NCBI RefSeq assembly: GCF_000420545.1
Contig: NZ_ATVD01000005.1
Location: 147,850-211,849, forward strand
Source of the DNA: Arenimonas oryziterrae DSM 21050 = YC6267
GTDB lineage: Bacteria > Pseudomonadota > Gammaproteobacteria > Xanthomonadales > Xanthomonadaceae
Length of the DNA: 64,000 nt
Reading direction: 5' to 3'
The position numbers were made by a program, and so were the translations under genes. Below the pieces are notes generated by a model, which worked only from the letters and a program-made list of their open reading frames with translations, searched no databases and was not told where the DNA came from. Shown here in pieces: positions 52,209 to 62,203 of the stretch; within the stretch, counting starts at the first letter, position 1; every line of letters starts with the position of its first letter.

Positions 52209-54089
52209 ATGAGCCTGCGCCGGCGCACCCTGCTGATCGGCCTGCTGCTGATGCTGGTGACTGCGGTGGCCGTGCACCTGGTGCAATACCACGTCGTCTA
52301 TCCGCGCTTCCTCGAGCTCGAGCGCGAGCAGGCGCGACGCAATGCCGAGCTCGTGTTCGAAGTCGTGAACCGCGAGCTCGCCCTGGTCGCGCCGCAGGCA
52401 CAGGACTGGGGCTACTGGGACGCGACCTACAGCTACATGGGCGGCACCAATCCCACCTATGAAACCGTCGAGCTCATTCCGAGCGGCCAGCAAAGTCTCG
52501 GCTGCCAGATACTCGCCTACTACGACAACCTGGGACGCCGCGTTTGGTCGCGCGGCCTGGACCTGGACAAGCTCACGCCACTCGACATCGATGCCTTCCG
52601 TGGCGATCGCCTGCCGATCAATTCGCCACTGCTCGCTGAAGGGGACGCACCGCAGACGCGCGCCGGCCTCATCGACACCAATCTTGGCCTGATGTTCGTC
52701 ACCTCCGCGCCGGTGCTCAGCGGCGCCCGCACTGGACCGCGCCGCGGCACGGTGATCATGGGTCGCCTGTTCGAAATCGACGCGATCCGCCAGATCGCCG
52801 ACCAGAATCACCTGCAATTCGAGATCGCACCGCCGCTCGACCAGCAGACGCGTGGGCCACGCCTGGAAGTCGATCGCGTGCACGTCGCGCATGGCGATCT
52901 GCGCATGGAAAACGTCGGCAACACCACCCGCGTCACCGCCGTCGTGTTCGACATCAACGGTCGCCCGGTGCGCGACATCAGCGTCATCACACCGCGAGAA
53001 ATCAGCGCGCGCGGCTGGTCGGCGCTGACCAGTTCGATGACGCTCATGGCGCTGACCGGCCTGGTGATCATGGCGGTGCTCCTGCTGCTGCTCGATCGCG
53101 GCGTCGTGCAGCCGCTGCTGCGCCTGACCGAGCTCGCCGGCAAGATCGGCGCCGACGAGAACAACAACGCCCGCCTGAAGTTCGAACGCGAGGACGAAAT
53201 CGGCGAGCTCGCCGACGAATTCGACCGCATGCTCGACCGCCTCGCCGATACCCGCCATCGGCTGTTCAACGAAAGCTATCGCACGGGTGCCTACGAAATG
53301 GCCGGCGGCGTCATCGCCGATCTGCGCAAGTCGCTCGAGCCCCTCAAGGAACACGTCGACCAGCCGCTGAAACTGCTCGACCGCACGCAGACCGCCGGCA
53401 TGCAGATGCTCTTGCAGGAACTGTCCACGCCCAACCTGAGCCATCACCGGCACATGGAGATCGTGCAGATGCTGCAGTACCAGACCAACGAGCAGTCAGT
53501 GCTGCTGGCCGAAGCGCGCGGCGAGCTGCGCGCGATCCGCAAGAGCCTCGAGCACCTGCAGGGGATCGTCACCGAATACTCGCGCTTCATCACCGGCGGC
53601 AACACGCTGCAGGCGGTGGCGGTACGCGAGCTGGTCGAACACGCGCTGCGCAAACTCGACGACAGCCAGCGGCAGACGCTGACCATCGATCTCGATGGTT
53701 CGGTCTACCAGGCGCCACTCGTGCTCGCGGCCCGGGAAGTGCTGCAACAGGTCATCAACCTCATCATCGGCCAGTCCGCCGAAGGGCCGCGTCCGCTCGC
53801 GGGCGGGCCGCTGCAGCTGCGCATTACGGCGGGCACGGAGTTCAACCACGGCCGGTCGATGGTGCATTTCCGCTTTGACGACAATCGCCCGCCAGTAAAA
53901 ACGGACGCGCTCAAGGCCTTGTTCGAACGCGAATGGCGCTTCGGCGACGACGTCGCCGGCCTGAGCCTGCCCTGGGCGGAAAACGTCATCGCCTCGATGG
54001 GCGGCAAGCTTTACGCGGAAGCCTCGCAGCCGTTCGACGGCCTGGTCATGCACCTGCTGCTGCCGCGGGCGAAGATCATCGGGGACTGA
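52209..54089 (+). CDS. CHASE4-HAMP sensor protein with degenerate histidine kinase domain
   Basis: The 626-residue protein has one N-terminal helix (8-28), a periplasmic CHASE4 domain (QDWGYWDATYSYMGG near residue 65), a second helix (276-296), a HAMP domain and a C-terminal kinase-like region. The usual H-box His is missing: the aligned stretch EMAGGVIADLRKSLEPLKEH has none in the right place. The N-box (EVLQQVINLIIGQSAEG) lacks the second Asn, and the G1 box is DDNRPP. Only the G2-like GLSLPWAENVIASMGGKL is recognisable. It is probably a pseudokinase sensor. Confidence 0.85.
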   Translation: MSLRRRTLLIGLLLMLVTAVAVHLVQYHVVYPRFLELEREQARRNAELVFEVVNRELALVAPQAQDWGYWDATYSYMGGTNPTYETVELIPSGQQSLGCQILAYYDNLGRRVWSRGLDLDKLTPLDIDAFRGDRLPINSPLLAEGDAPQTRAGLIDTNLGLMFVTSAPVLSGARTGPRRGTVIMGRLFEIDAIRQIADQNHLQFEIAPPLDQQTRGPRLEVDRVHVAHGDLRMENVGNTTRVTAVVFDINGRPVRDISVITPREISARGWSALTSSMTLMALTGLVIMAVLLLLLDRGVVQPLLRLTELAGKIGADENNNARLKFEREDEIGELADEFDRMLDRLADTRHRLFNESYRTGAYEMAGGVIADLRKSLEPLKEHVDQPLKLLDRTQTAGMQMLLQELSTPNLSHHRHMEIVQMLQYQTNEQSVLLAEARGELRAIRKSLEHLQGIVTEYSRFITGGNTLQAVAVRELVEHALRKLDDSQRQTLTIDLDGSVYQAPLVLAAREVLQQVINLIIGQSAEGPRPLAGGPLQLRITAGTEFNHGRSMVHFRFDDNRPPVKTDALKALFEREWRFGDDVAGLSLPWAENVIASMGGKLYAEASQPFDGLVMHLLLPRAKIIGD

Positions 54090-54113
54090 TCCGGCGATCG
54101 CTGTCGAGGTCGA

Positions 54114-54902
54114 TCAGGCGAACACCCAGGCCAGTTCCGCGCCGGGATCGGGCGCGCGCATGAAAGCCTCGCCGACCAGAAACGCATGCACGTCATTCGC
54201 GCGCATCAGGGCCACATCGGCCGGCGTGAAGATGCCGCTTTCGGTGACCAGCAGACGATCCTTGGGCACCGCGCTGCGCATCGCCAGCGTCGTGTCGAGC
54301 GTGACTTCGAACGTGCGCAGGTTGCGGTTGTTGATGCCGACCAGAGGCGCGGGAATCTGAAGGGTTCGTTCGAGCTCGTCGATGTCGTGCACTTCCACGA
54401 GCACGTCCATGCCCAGATCCAGCGCCAGATGCGACAGCTCGGCGAGCGAGGCATCGCCTAGCGCGGACACGATCAGCAGGATGCAGTCGGCGCCGAGCGT
54501 GCGCGCCTCGTAGACCTGGTAGGGATCGATGGTGAAATCCTTGCGCAGCACCGGCAAGGCGCAGGCTGCACGCGCCTGCTGCAGATAGGCATCCGCGCCC
54601 TGGAAAAAATCGACGTCGGTGAGCACCGACAGACAGGCGGCGCCGCCGCGTTCGTAGCTCGCGGCGATCTGCGCCGGATGAAAATCCGGGCGGATCACGC
54701 CCTTGCTCGGACTGGCCTTCTTGATCTCGGCGATGACGGCGGGACGACCGGCCGCGATGCGCGCCTGCAACGCTGCGGCAAAGCCGCGCGTCGCCGGCAG
54801 GTCGGCGCAGCGCGCCGACAGTTCGGGCAAGGGCACGCGCGCGGCGCGCTCGCGGATCTCCTCGACCTTGCGCGCGAGGATGGCCTGCAAGATGTCGCTC
54901 AT
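54114..54902 (-). CDS. trpC: Indole-3-glycerol phosphate synthase
   Basis: The 262-residue TIM barrel closes the indole ring in tryptophan synthesis. Catalytic and phosphate residues lie in [37 protein letters not shown] and [13 protein letters not shown]. It is the monofunctional form (no TrpF fused). The ATG overlaps the upstream ABM-like gene stop by four bases. It is the last gene of the leftward trp cluster, with trpD and trpG upstream. Confidence 0.96.
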   Translation of the reverse strand: MSDILQAILARKVEEIRERAARVPLPELSARCADLPATRGFAAALQARIAAGRPAVIAEIKKASPSKGVIRPDFHPAQIAASYERGGAACLSVLTDVDFFQGADAYLQQARAACALPVLRKDFTIDPYQVYEARTLGADCILLIVSALGDASLAELSHLALDLGMDVLVEVHDIDELERTLQIPAPLVGINNRNLRTFEVTLDTTLAMRSAVPKDRLLVTESGIFTPADVALMRANDVHAFLVGEAFMRAPDPGAELAWVFA

Positions 54903-55243
54903 TCGCGCACTCCGCGCGGACCGGCATACGCCCGTTCGACGCGTGCCACGCGCAGTTCGAAATGTTCGTACCACTCCAGGCGACCGCGCTGCCGGGCATC
55001 GGCGTGTTCGGCGTTCTGCTTCCAGTGTTTGATCGCCGCCTCGCTTTCCCAGTAGCTCACGGTGATGCCGAAACCGTCTTCCCCGCGCAGGCTTTCGACA
55101 CCGAGAAACCCGGGCTGCTCACGCGCAAGTTCGACCATGCGGTCGGAGGTCTCGGCGTAGCCCTTGTCGTCGCGATTGCGCAAGGACGCGAAGATCACGG
55201 CGTAATAAGGCGGATCGGGAGTCAGCGCGAAACGATCGCTCAT
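54899..55243 (-). CDS. Antibiotic-biosynthesis-monooxygenase-like (ABM) protein
   Basis: The 114-residue protein resembles the ABM/dimeric alpha-beta barrel family: [40 protein letters not shown] and [20 protein letters not shown]. Such proteins bind haem or aromatic substrates or act as small oxygenases; the activity here is unknown. It is wedged between trpD and trpC with four-base overlaps on both sides, a placement also seen in related bacteria. Confidence 0.85.
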   Translation of the reverse strand: MSDRFALTPDPPYYAVIFASLRNRDDKGYAETSDRMVELAREQPGFLGVESLRGEDGFGITVSYWESEAAIKHWKQNAEHADARQRGRLEWYEHFELRVARVERAYAGPRGVRE

Positions 55244-56292
55244 GGTTCACCTGGTTGGAAAGATTGCGCCAGCGCACGCGTGGTGGTGACGTAGTGATCG
55301 AGCTTCGCGCGGGCCGCCCCGGTATCGATGGCGATGCGCGCCTTGGCGATGCCCTCGTCGATCGAGACGGCGACATCGGCCGCATACAGCGCCGCACCGG
55401 CGTTGAGCAGCACGATGTCGCGCGCCGGTCCCGCGCGGCCGTCGAGCACGCCGAGCACCATCGCCTGCGATTCGGCCGGGCTGTCGACGCGCAGGCTGCG
55501 CAGATCGGCCATCGGAATGCCGAATTCGCCGGGCAGCAGCTCGTATTCGTGCACCTCGTCGTCGCGCAACTCGGCGACCATGGTGCCGCCATTGAGCGTG
55601 ATTTCGTCGAGGCCGTCGCGGCCGTGCACGACCAGGGCGCGCTTGGCGCCCAGACGCTGCAGCACGCGCGCCTGGATGCCGACGAGATCGGCATGGAATA
55701 CACCCATGAGGATATTCGGCGCACCGGCGGGATTGGTCAGCGGCCCGAGGATGTTGAAGATCGTGCGCACGCCCAATTCCTTGCGCACCGGTGCGACGTT
55801 CTTCATCGCCGGATGGTGGATCGGCGCGAACATGAAACCGAAGCCGGTCTCGGCCAGGCATTGCGCGACCTGCGCGGGTTGCAGCTCGATGGCTGCGCCC
55901 AGCGCCTCCAGCACGTCGGCACTGCCGGACTTGGACGAGACGCTGCGGTTGCCGTGCTTGGCGACCTTGGCGCCGGCCGCGGCGCAGACGAACATCGCCG
56001 TCGTGGAGATATTGAAGGTATGGGCACCGTCGCCGCCGGTGCCGACGATGTCGACGAAGTTGCGGTTGTCCGGCACTTCCACGCGCGCGCAGAATTCGCG
56101 CATGACCTGCGCGGCGCCGGCGATCTCGCCGATGGTTTCCTTCTTCACACGCAGGCCGGTCAGGATCGCCGCGGTCATCACCGGCGAGACGTCGCCGCTC
56201 ATGATCTGGCGCATCAGGTCGACCATCTCGTCCACGAAGATCTCGCGATGGACGATGACGCGCTGCAGGGCTTCTTGGGGCGTGATGGGCAT
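55240..56292 (-). CDS. trpD: Anthranilate phosphoribosyltransferase
   Basis: The 350-residue enzyme transfers PRPP's ribose phosphate to anthranilate. The conserved [18 protein letters not shown] loop, [20 protein letters not shown] and the acidic-residue-rich C-terminal region are all present. The start at 56292 is preceded by an in-frame ATG ten codons further upstream that would add [19 protein letters not shown] is the likely start. Ninety bases containing a REP-like element separate it from trpG. Confidence 0.96.
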   Translation of the reverse strand: MPITPQEALQRVIVHREIFVDEMVDLMRQIMSGDVSPVMTAAILTGLRVKKETIGEIAGAAQVMREFCARVEVPDNRNFVDIVGTGGDGAHTFNISTTAMFVCAAAGAKVAKHGNRSVSSKSGSADVLEALGAAIELQPAQVAQCLAETGFGFMFAPIHHPAMKNVAPVRKELGVRTIFNILGPLTNPAGAPNILMGVFHADLVGIQARVLQRLGAKRALVVHGRDGLDEITLNGGTMVAELRDDEVHEYELLPGEFGIPMADLRSLRVDSPAESQAMVLGVLDGRAGPARDIVLLNAGAALYAADVAVSIDEGIAKARIAIDTGAARAKLDHYVTTTRALAQSFQPGEP

Positions 56293-56322
56293 GGGGTGGC
56301 TTGTCTGTTTGAGCTTGCGCAT

Positions 56323-56350
56323 GTGGGAGCGGACCTGGCCGCGAACGGCG
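56323..56350. repeat. REP-like extragenic palindromic element
   Basis: GTGGGAGCGGACCTGGCCGC followed by GAACGGCG has the GTGGGAGCGG...CCGCGA form of the dispersed palindromes of Xanthomonadales and Pseudomonas. The short stem is GCGG (56329-56332) with CCGC (56339-56342). It sits between trpG and trpD. Confidence 0.65.
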
Positions 56351-56382
56351 ATTCAATCCGCCGAAGTCGTGTCCAATTCGCC

Positions 56383-56967
56383 CTAGACCGTCGTCCCCAG
56401 GAAATTCCGCAACATGTCATGCCCATGCTGCGTCAGGATCGACTCGGGATGGAACTGCACGCCTTCGACCGCCAGCGTCTTGTGCCGAAGGCCCATGATC
56501 TCGTCGAACTCGCCCTCGTCGGTTTCCGTCCAGGCGGTGATCTCCAGGCAGTCGGGCAAGGACGCGCGCTCGACCACGAGCGAGTGATAGCGCGTCGCCT
56601 CGAACGTCTCGGGCAGGCCGGCGAACACGCCGACGCCCGTATGCCGGATCGCCGACGTCTTGCCGTGCATGATCGTCTTGGCGCGCACGACCTTGCCGCC
56701 GAAGGCCTGGCCCAGGCTCTGGTGACCCAGGCAAACCCCGAGAATCGGCACGGTCCCCGACAGCTTCTCGAGAATCTCCAGCGACACACCCGCCTCGTTC
56801 GGCGTGCACGGCCCGGGCGAAATCACGATGCGCTCGGGCTTGAGCGCGGCAATCGCCTTGACACTCAGCGCGTCATTGCGCACGACGCGCACCTCCTGCC
56901 CCAGCTCGCCGAAATACTGCACGAGGTTGTAGGTGAAGGAGTCGTAGTTGTCGATCATCAGAAGCAT
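56383..56967 (-). CDS. trpG: Anthranilate synthase component II (glutamine amidotransferase)
   Basis: The 194-residue class I amidotransferase supplies ammonia to TrpE. It starts [20 protein letters not shown], the family hallmark, and has the nucleophile in [14 protein letters not shown] and the His-Glu pair in [14 protein letters not shown]. It may also serve as PabA for folate. TrpE is not in this window. It is transcribed leftward with trpD and trpC. Confidence 0.95.
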   Translation of the reverse strand: MLLMIDNYDSFTYNLVQYFGELGQEVRVVRNDALSVKAIAALKPERIVISPGPCTPNEAGVSLEILEKLSGTVPILGVCLGHQSLGQAFGGKVVRAKTIMHGKTSAIRHTGVGVFAGLPETFEATRYHSLVVERASLPDCLEITAWTETDEGEFDEIMGLRHKTLAVEGVQFHPESILTQHGHDMLRNFLGTTV

Positions 56968-57111
56968 CTGTTCTTCCGTCCGCGCGTCAGGGGCCCCGCC
57001 AAGGATACGGCTGCGGCAAACATATCAGTCGCCGTGCGGCCAGGTTGGATTTTAGCCGACTTGTTGGTACGCCCCCCGTTGCCCCGTCGGCCGATGCGGA
57101 CGACAACCAAA

Positions 57112-57135
57112 AAAAGCCCGCCGAAGCGGGCTTTT
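57112..57135. terminator. Rho-independent terminator after the surface cluster
   Basis: AAAAGCCCGC (57112-57121) and GCGGGCTTTT (57126-57135) form a ten-base stem around CGAA, with A/T-runs on both sides. It lies 43 bases beyond the stop of the glycine-rich gene. The rest of the gap to trpG (56968-57111) shows no recognisable element other than its likely promoter region. Confidence 0.8.
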
Positions 57136-57177
57136 CATTGTTCAAGCAGTGACCCGGTCCCACGGGCTAGGCTGCGA

Positions 57178-58470
57178 TCAGAACCCCGTCGCCGTCACAT
57201 TGCAGGTCAGCGTGATCGCGATATTGCCCGTGGTCGGGAACGTGGGAATCGCGACGCCCGCCTGCAGCGAGGCGATCGGCACGGCGACCCCGGCGCCGTT
57301 GACCGCGCCACCGGGGCATTGCGCGCCGCCGGTCGCGGTGCAGACCGCGGTCGTGCAGTTCAGGCCGGGCACACCGCCGGCGTCGCGCACGATCGCACCG
57401 TTGGCCGAGGCCGGGCCGGCATTGGTCACGTTGATCGTGTAGGTCGCCGTGCTGCCGGTCAGGCGCGTCACCACGCCGTCGTCCTTGGTGATGCCCAGGT
57501 TGGCGCGCGTCGTGTAGCACACGCGCACCGAGCCATTGCGGCCGCTGCCGCCGCCGTTGGTGCCCGCGGTGAGCGTCGGGGTCGTCGCGGTCGCACCGAC
57601 GAACGAGCCGCCGCCACCGGGAAGTGCGCCTTCCGGACCGCCGCCGCCGCCGGAGTAGCCGCCACCGCCGCCGCTTTCGCGATGATCCGAGCCGCCACCG
57701 CCACAAAGTCCGAAGCCGCCGCGCGCACCGTCGCTGGTTCCGTCGGTGGGATCGCGCAGACCAGCCGTACCGCCGGCTGCACCGGCGATCGAGCATTGGC
57801 CGCCGCCGCTGGGGCCGCGATGGGCCGGCGCCGTGGCCGCGACGTCGTCGCTCGAGCCGCCCGCTGAGTTGAAACCACCGCCGCCCGCGCCGCCGTCGCC
57901 GGTCTGGCAGGCCTGCGTGGGCGAGCCGAGTTCGCCGTTTTCGCCGCCCGCCCCACCGGTACCGCCGAGGCCGCCGAGCGTGCAATCGCCGCCGGCAGGA
58001 TTGCCGCCGTTGCCGCCGTTGTTGGTCGCGGTACCGCCGCCGCCGGCGCCGGTATTGTCGTCGCCGCCGCCACCACCGGCGATCACCGCCAGCGCCGCCG
58101 CGAGATACGCACCGGACGCACCGCCGCCGCCCGCTTCGAGGTCGCCGCCCGGAGGCGCTTCACCGGCGATGATCGTGAACACCTGCCCCGCGGTTACCGC
58201 GAAGGTGCCTTCGGCCTGCGCACCGGCACCACCGGCAAAAGCGGCATCGGTGTTGGCGCCGCCGTCCGCGCCGACCGCGATGATGCGCACGGCCGAGACG
58301 TTCGCCGGCACCACGAAAGTCGTGGGCGCGCCGGTGTAGGAAAACAGTTGCGTGGTTTCCAGCGCGGCCGGACAGGTCGTGACGACCTGCGCGAACGACA
58401 GCGCCGGCAGCATCGCCAGCGCAAGCGCCGCAACGATCACGCGACGCGGGCACCGGACCGAAGTTTTCAT
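57178..58470 (-). CDS. Secreted glycine-rich protein with C-terminal DUF11 domain
   Basis: The 430-residue precursor has a signal peptide (1-27, cleavage after SFA). An N-terminal beta-sandwich begins TQLFSYTGAPTTFVVPANVS. The long Gly-rich region (about 110-310) has many GGGG runs and several Cys (GDCTLGGLGG, CQTGDGGAGGGG, FGLCGGGGSD). A DUF11-like domain ends the protein (TGSTATYTINVTNAGPASAN). This resembles bacterial Gly-rich cell-surface families. An ATG nine codons upstream (58497) is an alternative start. It is encoded 34 bases after the barrel gene stop. Confidence 0.82.
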   Translation of the reverse strand: MKTSVRCPRRVIVAALALAMLPALSFAQVVTTCPAALETTQLFSYTGAPTTFVVPANVSAVRIIAVGADGGANTDAAFAGGAGAQAEGTFAVTAGQVFTIIAGEAPPGGDLEAGGGGASGAYLAAALAVIAGGGGGDDNTGAGGGGTATNNGGNGGNPAGGDCTLGGLGGTGGAGGENGELGSPTQACQTGDGGAGGGGFNSAGGSSDDVAATAPAHRGPSGGGQCSIAGAAGGTAGLRDPTDGTSDGARGGFGLCGGGGSDHRESGGGGGYSGGGGGPEGALPGGGGSFVGATATTPTLTAGTNGGGSGRNGSVRVCYTTRANLGITKDDGVVTRLTGSTATYTINVTNAGPASANGAIVRDAGGVPGLNCTTAVCTATGGAQCPGGAVNGAGVAVPIASLQAGVAIPTFPTTGNIAITLTCNVTATGF

Positions 58471-58504
58471 CGAGGACACATCGTCGAAGAGGCGCATGCG
58501 TTTC

Positions 58505-61500
58505 TCAGTAGGTACCGTTGATATTGAGGAACCAGCCCTTCTGATCGAAATCGATGATCGTCAGGTTGTCGCTGAAGCTGGTGAAGTTGTAGCCCAGGCC
58601 GACGCGGAAGTTCTCGCTGACATGACGGTCGACGCCGATGAGCCAGCCCTTGCGCAGGCTGTCGTCCTGCTGCACGTCGAGGAAGCGGTATTCCGCCAGC
58701 GCATCCCATTTGTAGTGCGTCTGGAAGCGCGCCTGCACCGAACCGAAGTTCGCCGTGCTGTCGAACCAGTCGCCGGTATTGCGCGACAGACGGGCATCGC
58801 CTTCGCGACGCGCGACCTTGCCGGCGAATTCCCAGGCGGCATTCGCGCGGTAGATGCCTTCGAACGAGGCCACCTTCGAGCGCTGGTCGTAATCGGTCAG
58901 ACCGTCCTGGCCCAGGCTGTTGACGTCGTACAGATAGGTCAGCTTGCCGAGCAGGTTCCAGCGATCGTCGAGGGCCGGGCGATAGGAAAAGCCCAGGTTG
59001 CTCTCGATGAAGCGCGCATTGGCGACCGGATCGAGCGCGTCCTTGGTATCGCCGAAGTTCACGCGGCCGGCGATGCGCCAGTCGTCGTTGATCTTGTAGA
59101 ACAGGCGGTTGGTCGACACCCACTGCTTGCGATCGGCAATGCCGGTGTCGCGACGGAACTCGACCTTGCTGTTCCAGGTCGTCGCCGACGAGGTGTAACC
59201 GCCGTTGACGCTGATCGCACGACGATCGGTGGTGCCGAGCGCGCTTTCCAGCTCGCCCTTCTGCAGGGTGAAGCCGAGGTTCCAGTTCAGCGCCGGATAG
59301 AAGTCCATGCCGAAGGTGTGCGCGATGCCACTTTCCTCGCGCTGCTTGAGGAACTGACTCTCGTTGAACAGGTTGACCTGACTCGAGATGCGCCAACGCT
59401 GGCCGACCGTGAGGCCGGACGGCGACCGCGTGCCGAACAACGGATCGGCCGCCGTGCGGTCGGTCGAATACCTGTAGCCGGCATACAGGGAATGCTCGGG
59501 CGTCAGGCGCCACTCGCCGTTGAGCGTGACCGCGTCGCCACGATCGCCACTGCTGATTTCCGCACCGATCGAGGACAGGTTGCCGAACAGGTATTTCGTG
59601 CCGAGCGTGTACAGGTCGTTGCCGGCGTACGCGCCGCTGTCGTCGTCGATCGTGAGCTGGGCGATGCCGTAGACATCGAGCGCGGTGCCGAAACGGTGCG
59701 TGTAGCGCAGGGCCGCGAGCGTGCCGCTGGCGTCGACGCCGCTGCGGGTTTCGGTGACCCGGCGCAGTTCGGCGCTGAATTCCGAATTTTCCTGCACGCG
59801 CCATTGCATCAGTACCTGCAGCTGTTCGATGCCATCGGTGCCGCGCGTGGTGTCGCTGTAGCGGCCGCTGAGGCGGATCGCTTCGGTCAGCTGGCCGGCG
59901 AACTCGGCACCGGTCTCGCGGATCGGCAGACCGAAATCGTTGCGCGCAACGGAGAAACCGGCGTCGACATCGCGCCACCAGGCGGCGGCAGTCCAGTCGC
60001 GCGCGGTCCAGCCGAGCTCCTGGAAGTTCACGCGTGCTTCGGCGCTGCGGGCCTCGCCTTCGCGATCGACCGAGGTGACCGGGTTGAGCTGGGTGAAACT
60101 CAGGCCGCCGTCGTTGGAGAAGAACACGGGGGCACTCGTGGCCTGGCTGCGCGCCTGCTCAAGTTTGAGATAGGTGCCCTTGCCGGCCTGGAACGTCAGG
60201 TCCGCGCCGCGCAGACCGTAGTCGTCGCCCGAGCGGTTTTCGTCGACGTACGTCGCGCCGATCGCGACGTGTTCGCCCAGCCAGGTGCGACCCTGCACGC
60301 CGCCGCTGAACTGGTCGACGGTGAAGTCGGTGGGGACGAATTCGTAGTCGGCCAGCAGCCGGCTTTCGAAGCCGTCGAGCGGCGCGTCGCGGATGATGCT
60401 GGGCACGTTGTCGCGGACGATCTGCGCCAAAGGACGCGTCAACAGCAGGCGGCCCTGCAATTCGTCGATGTCGTAGTCGACATCGCGCAGCAGCGTCTTG
60501 CGCACTTCCACGCGGCCGGTCGTGCGATCGCGCACTTCCAGCACCACGCTGTCCGACCCGGGCAGCAGGTCGAGATGACGCAGGTAGTACAGGCTGCCGC
60601 CGGTGCCGATGAATTCACTGTGGCCCAGGGCGGTCTGCGCTTCGGAGCCGAACGCGCGCACGGTGGTGCGCGGCTCGCCGAGCGCGGTGCTACCGTGGCT
60701 GCGCCAGTTCAGCGCGGCGCCGTAGAGGCTGCGCACATACTGGCCGTATTCGTTGCCGGTGAAGCCGGTCGTGAAATTACCCCAGAGGGCCTGGTTCTTG
60801 TCCCAGTCGACGCGAACATAGAGCTTGCCCTGCGAATCGGTGTCGCGGTACGTCGTCGAATCGTCGCCATAGACCGGGTAGTACTGGTCGGGATCGAGAC
60901 GCCGGAAGACGTCGCGCGCATCGGGCTCGAGGAAGCCGTTGAACAGCTGCTTCACTTCCCGCTCGTGCGTGTCGGCCTGCGCGGTGACCAGATACTTTCC
61001 GCGCACCTTGCCCTTGAGATAGAACGCCAGGCGACCTTCGCTCAGGAAGCCGTCGTACTTGTCGTCGATGCCGACCGGCACCACGGCACCGCTGACAGAG
61101 TTGTCGGAAATCGTGACATCGGCGAGCGCGACCAGGAACAGATAGCGACCGGTGACATCCATGTCGAGCGCTTCGTGCCGGCTGCGGCCCTTGTCGACGA
61201 TCTCGACATCGATCGGATGCGGACCGACCGGCAGCAGGTATTCGGCGACGAACTTGCGTTCCTGGTCGATCGGCAGGCTTTCGCCATTGATGCGGACCGT
61301 CATGTCTTTCGGAATCGACTCGCCGCGAACGCGCACGGTCGAGCCGTACACCGCGATGTTCTGGATGCGCAGGGAATTGCGGCCGTAAGTCTGCTGCAGC
61401 TGCAGACGGCTTTCGAGCGCATCCGCATCCAGACCGCTGAGCGTGGAGTCTGCCGAGTTGAGCAGCTGTTGTTGCTGGCGCTTGAGGTCTTCCGGGCGCA

Positions 61501-62203
61501 CGAGCTGGATGCGCTGCGGCGCGGTTTCGTCGAAGCTGCCGTCGGCGGCGATCACACGCGCCACATATTGCAGGTCATCGCCCTGGCGCAGATTCAGTCC
61601 GGCCGGGAGGACGCCGTCCCATTTCAGGTCGCCGACGTTCTGCACCGGCAATGCCAGCGTTACCAGGGGCGCGACCAGATCGGCGTCGGTACCCTTGAAG
61701 ATGCGCAGTTCGATCTTCTGCGCGAACGCGGCGTAGTTGGTGTAGCTGTGGAAGCTCACCGGTTCGACGATGCGGCCGTCTTCGAACGCCGCCAGGGAAT
61801 TGCTGCTGACGGTGAACGAAGGCCGCGCGAGTTGCGGGTCCTCGGTCGCCCAGATCAGGCCGCCATTGGGCAGATCGATCGGACGCGAGCCGGTGACCGT
61901 GTGTGCGGGCACGATGTGCTGGATGTCGACGCGGCGCTGCTGGCGCAGGGCCTCGGCCGAAGGATCCTTCGACTCGGTTTCGCCGCGGCTGAGGATGCGG
62001 ATCACCGGCTTGCCGTCGATGCTGCAGGCGTCTTTTCCGCACTCCATCGCCGCCTGCGTTTCGGCGGCATCCTGCGCGAACGCCGGCAGGGCGAGACCGC
62101 CCAGCAGCGCGATCAGGGTGAGATCGAGCAATTTGCGTGCCGGCCGGCCACGCGCAGGCGCGACCGAGCAGGACCGGATCAGGGCCGGGTCAAGGCGTTT
62201 CAT
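58505..62203 (-). CDS. Giant outer membrane beta-barrel protein with N-terminal Ig-like region
   Basis: The 1232-residue protein has a long signal peptide (about 1-44, cleavage AFA/QD). The N-terminal third is a periplasmic region with a segment of alternating strands (VRINGESLPIDQERKFVAEY, then LLPVGPHPIDVEIVDKG), and the C-terminal ~700 residues are a string of amphipathic strands ending with the Tyr-terminal IDFDQKGWFLNINGTY. This C-terminus is a likely BAM signal. No TonB box or plug domain is apparent. The start overlaps the stop of the OmpA/DUF11 gene (ATGA). Family relatives are known only as uncharacterised barrels. Confidence 0.85.
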   Translation of the reverse strand: MKRLDPALIRSCSVAPARGRPARKLLDLTLIALLGGLALPAFAQDAAETQAAMECGKDACSIDGKPVIRILSRGETESKDPSAEALRQQRRVDIQHIVPAHTVTGSRPIDLPNGGLIWATEDPQLARPSFTVSSNSLAAFEDGRIVEPVSFHSYTNYAAFAQKIELRIFKGTDADLVAPLVTLALPVQNVGDLKWDGVLPAGLNLRQGDDLQYVARVIAADGSFDETAPQRIQLVRPEDLKRQQQQLLNSADSTLSGLDADALESRLQLQQTYGRNSLRIQNIAVYGSTVRVRGESIPKDMTVRINGESLPIDQERKFVAEYLLPVGPHPIDVEIVDKGRSRHEALDMDVTGRYLFLVALADVTISDNSVSGAVVPVGIDDKYDGFLSEGRLAFYLKGKVRGKYLVTAQADTHEREVKQLFNGFLEPDARDVFRRLDPDQYYPVYGDDSTTYRDTDSQGKLYVRVDWDKNQALWGNFTTGFTGNEYGQYVRSLYGAALNWRSHGSTALGEPRTTVRAFGSEAQTALGHSEFIGTGGSLYYLRHLDLLPGSDSVVLEVRDRTTGRVEVRKTLLRDVDYDIDELQGRLLLTRPLAQIVRDNVPSIIRDAPLDGFESRLLADYEFVPTDFTVDQFSGGVQGRTWLGEHVAIGATYVDENRSGDDYGLRGADLTFQAGKGTYLKLEQARSQATSAPVFFSNDGGLSFTQLNPVTSVDREGEARSAEARVNFQELGWTARDWTAAAWWRDVDAGFSVARNDFGLPIRETGAEFAGQLTEAIRLSGRYSDTTRGTDGIEQLQVLMQWRVQENSEFSAELRRVTETRSGVDASGTLAALRYTHRFGTALDVYGIAQLTIDDDSGAYAGNDLYTLGTKYLFGNLSSIGAEISSGDRGDAVTLNGEWRLTPEHSLYAGYRYSTDRTAADPLFGTRSPSGLTVGQRWRISSQVNLFNESQFLKQREESGIAHTFGMDFYPALNWNLGFTLQKGELESALGTTDRRAISVNGGYTSSATTWNSKVEFRRDTGIADRKQWVSTNRLFYKINDDWRIAGRVNFGDTKDALDPVANARFIESNLGFSYRPALDDRWNLLGKLTYLYDVNSLGQDGLTDYDQRSKVASFEGIYRANAAWEFAGKVARREGDARLSRNTGDWFDSTANFGSVQARFQTHYKWDALAEYRFLDVQQDDSLRKGWLIGVDRHVSENFRVGLGYNFTSFSDNLTIIDFDQKGWFLNINGTY

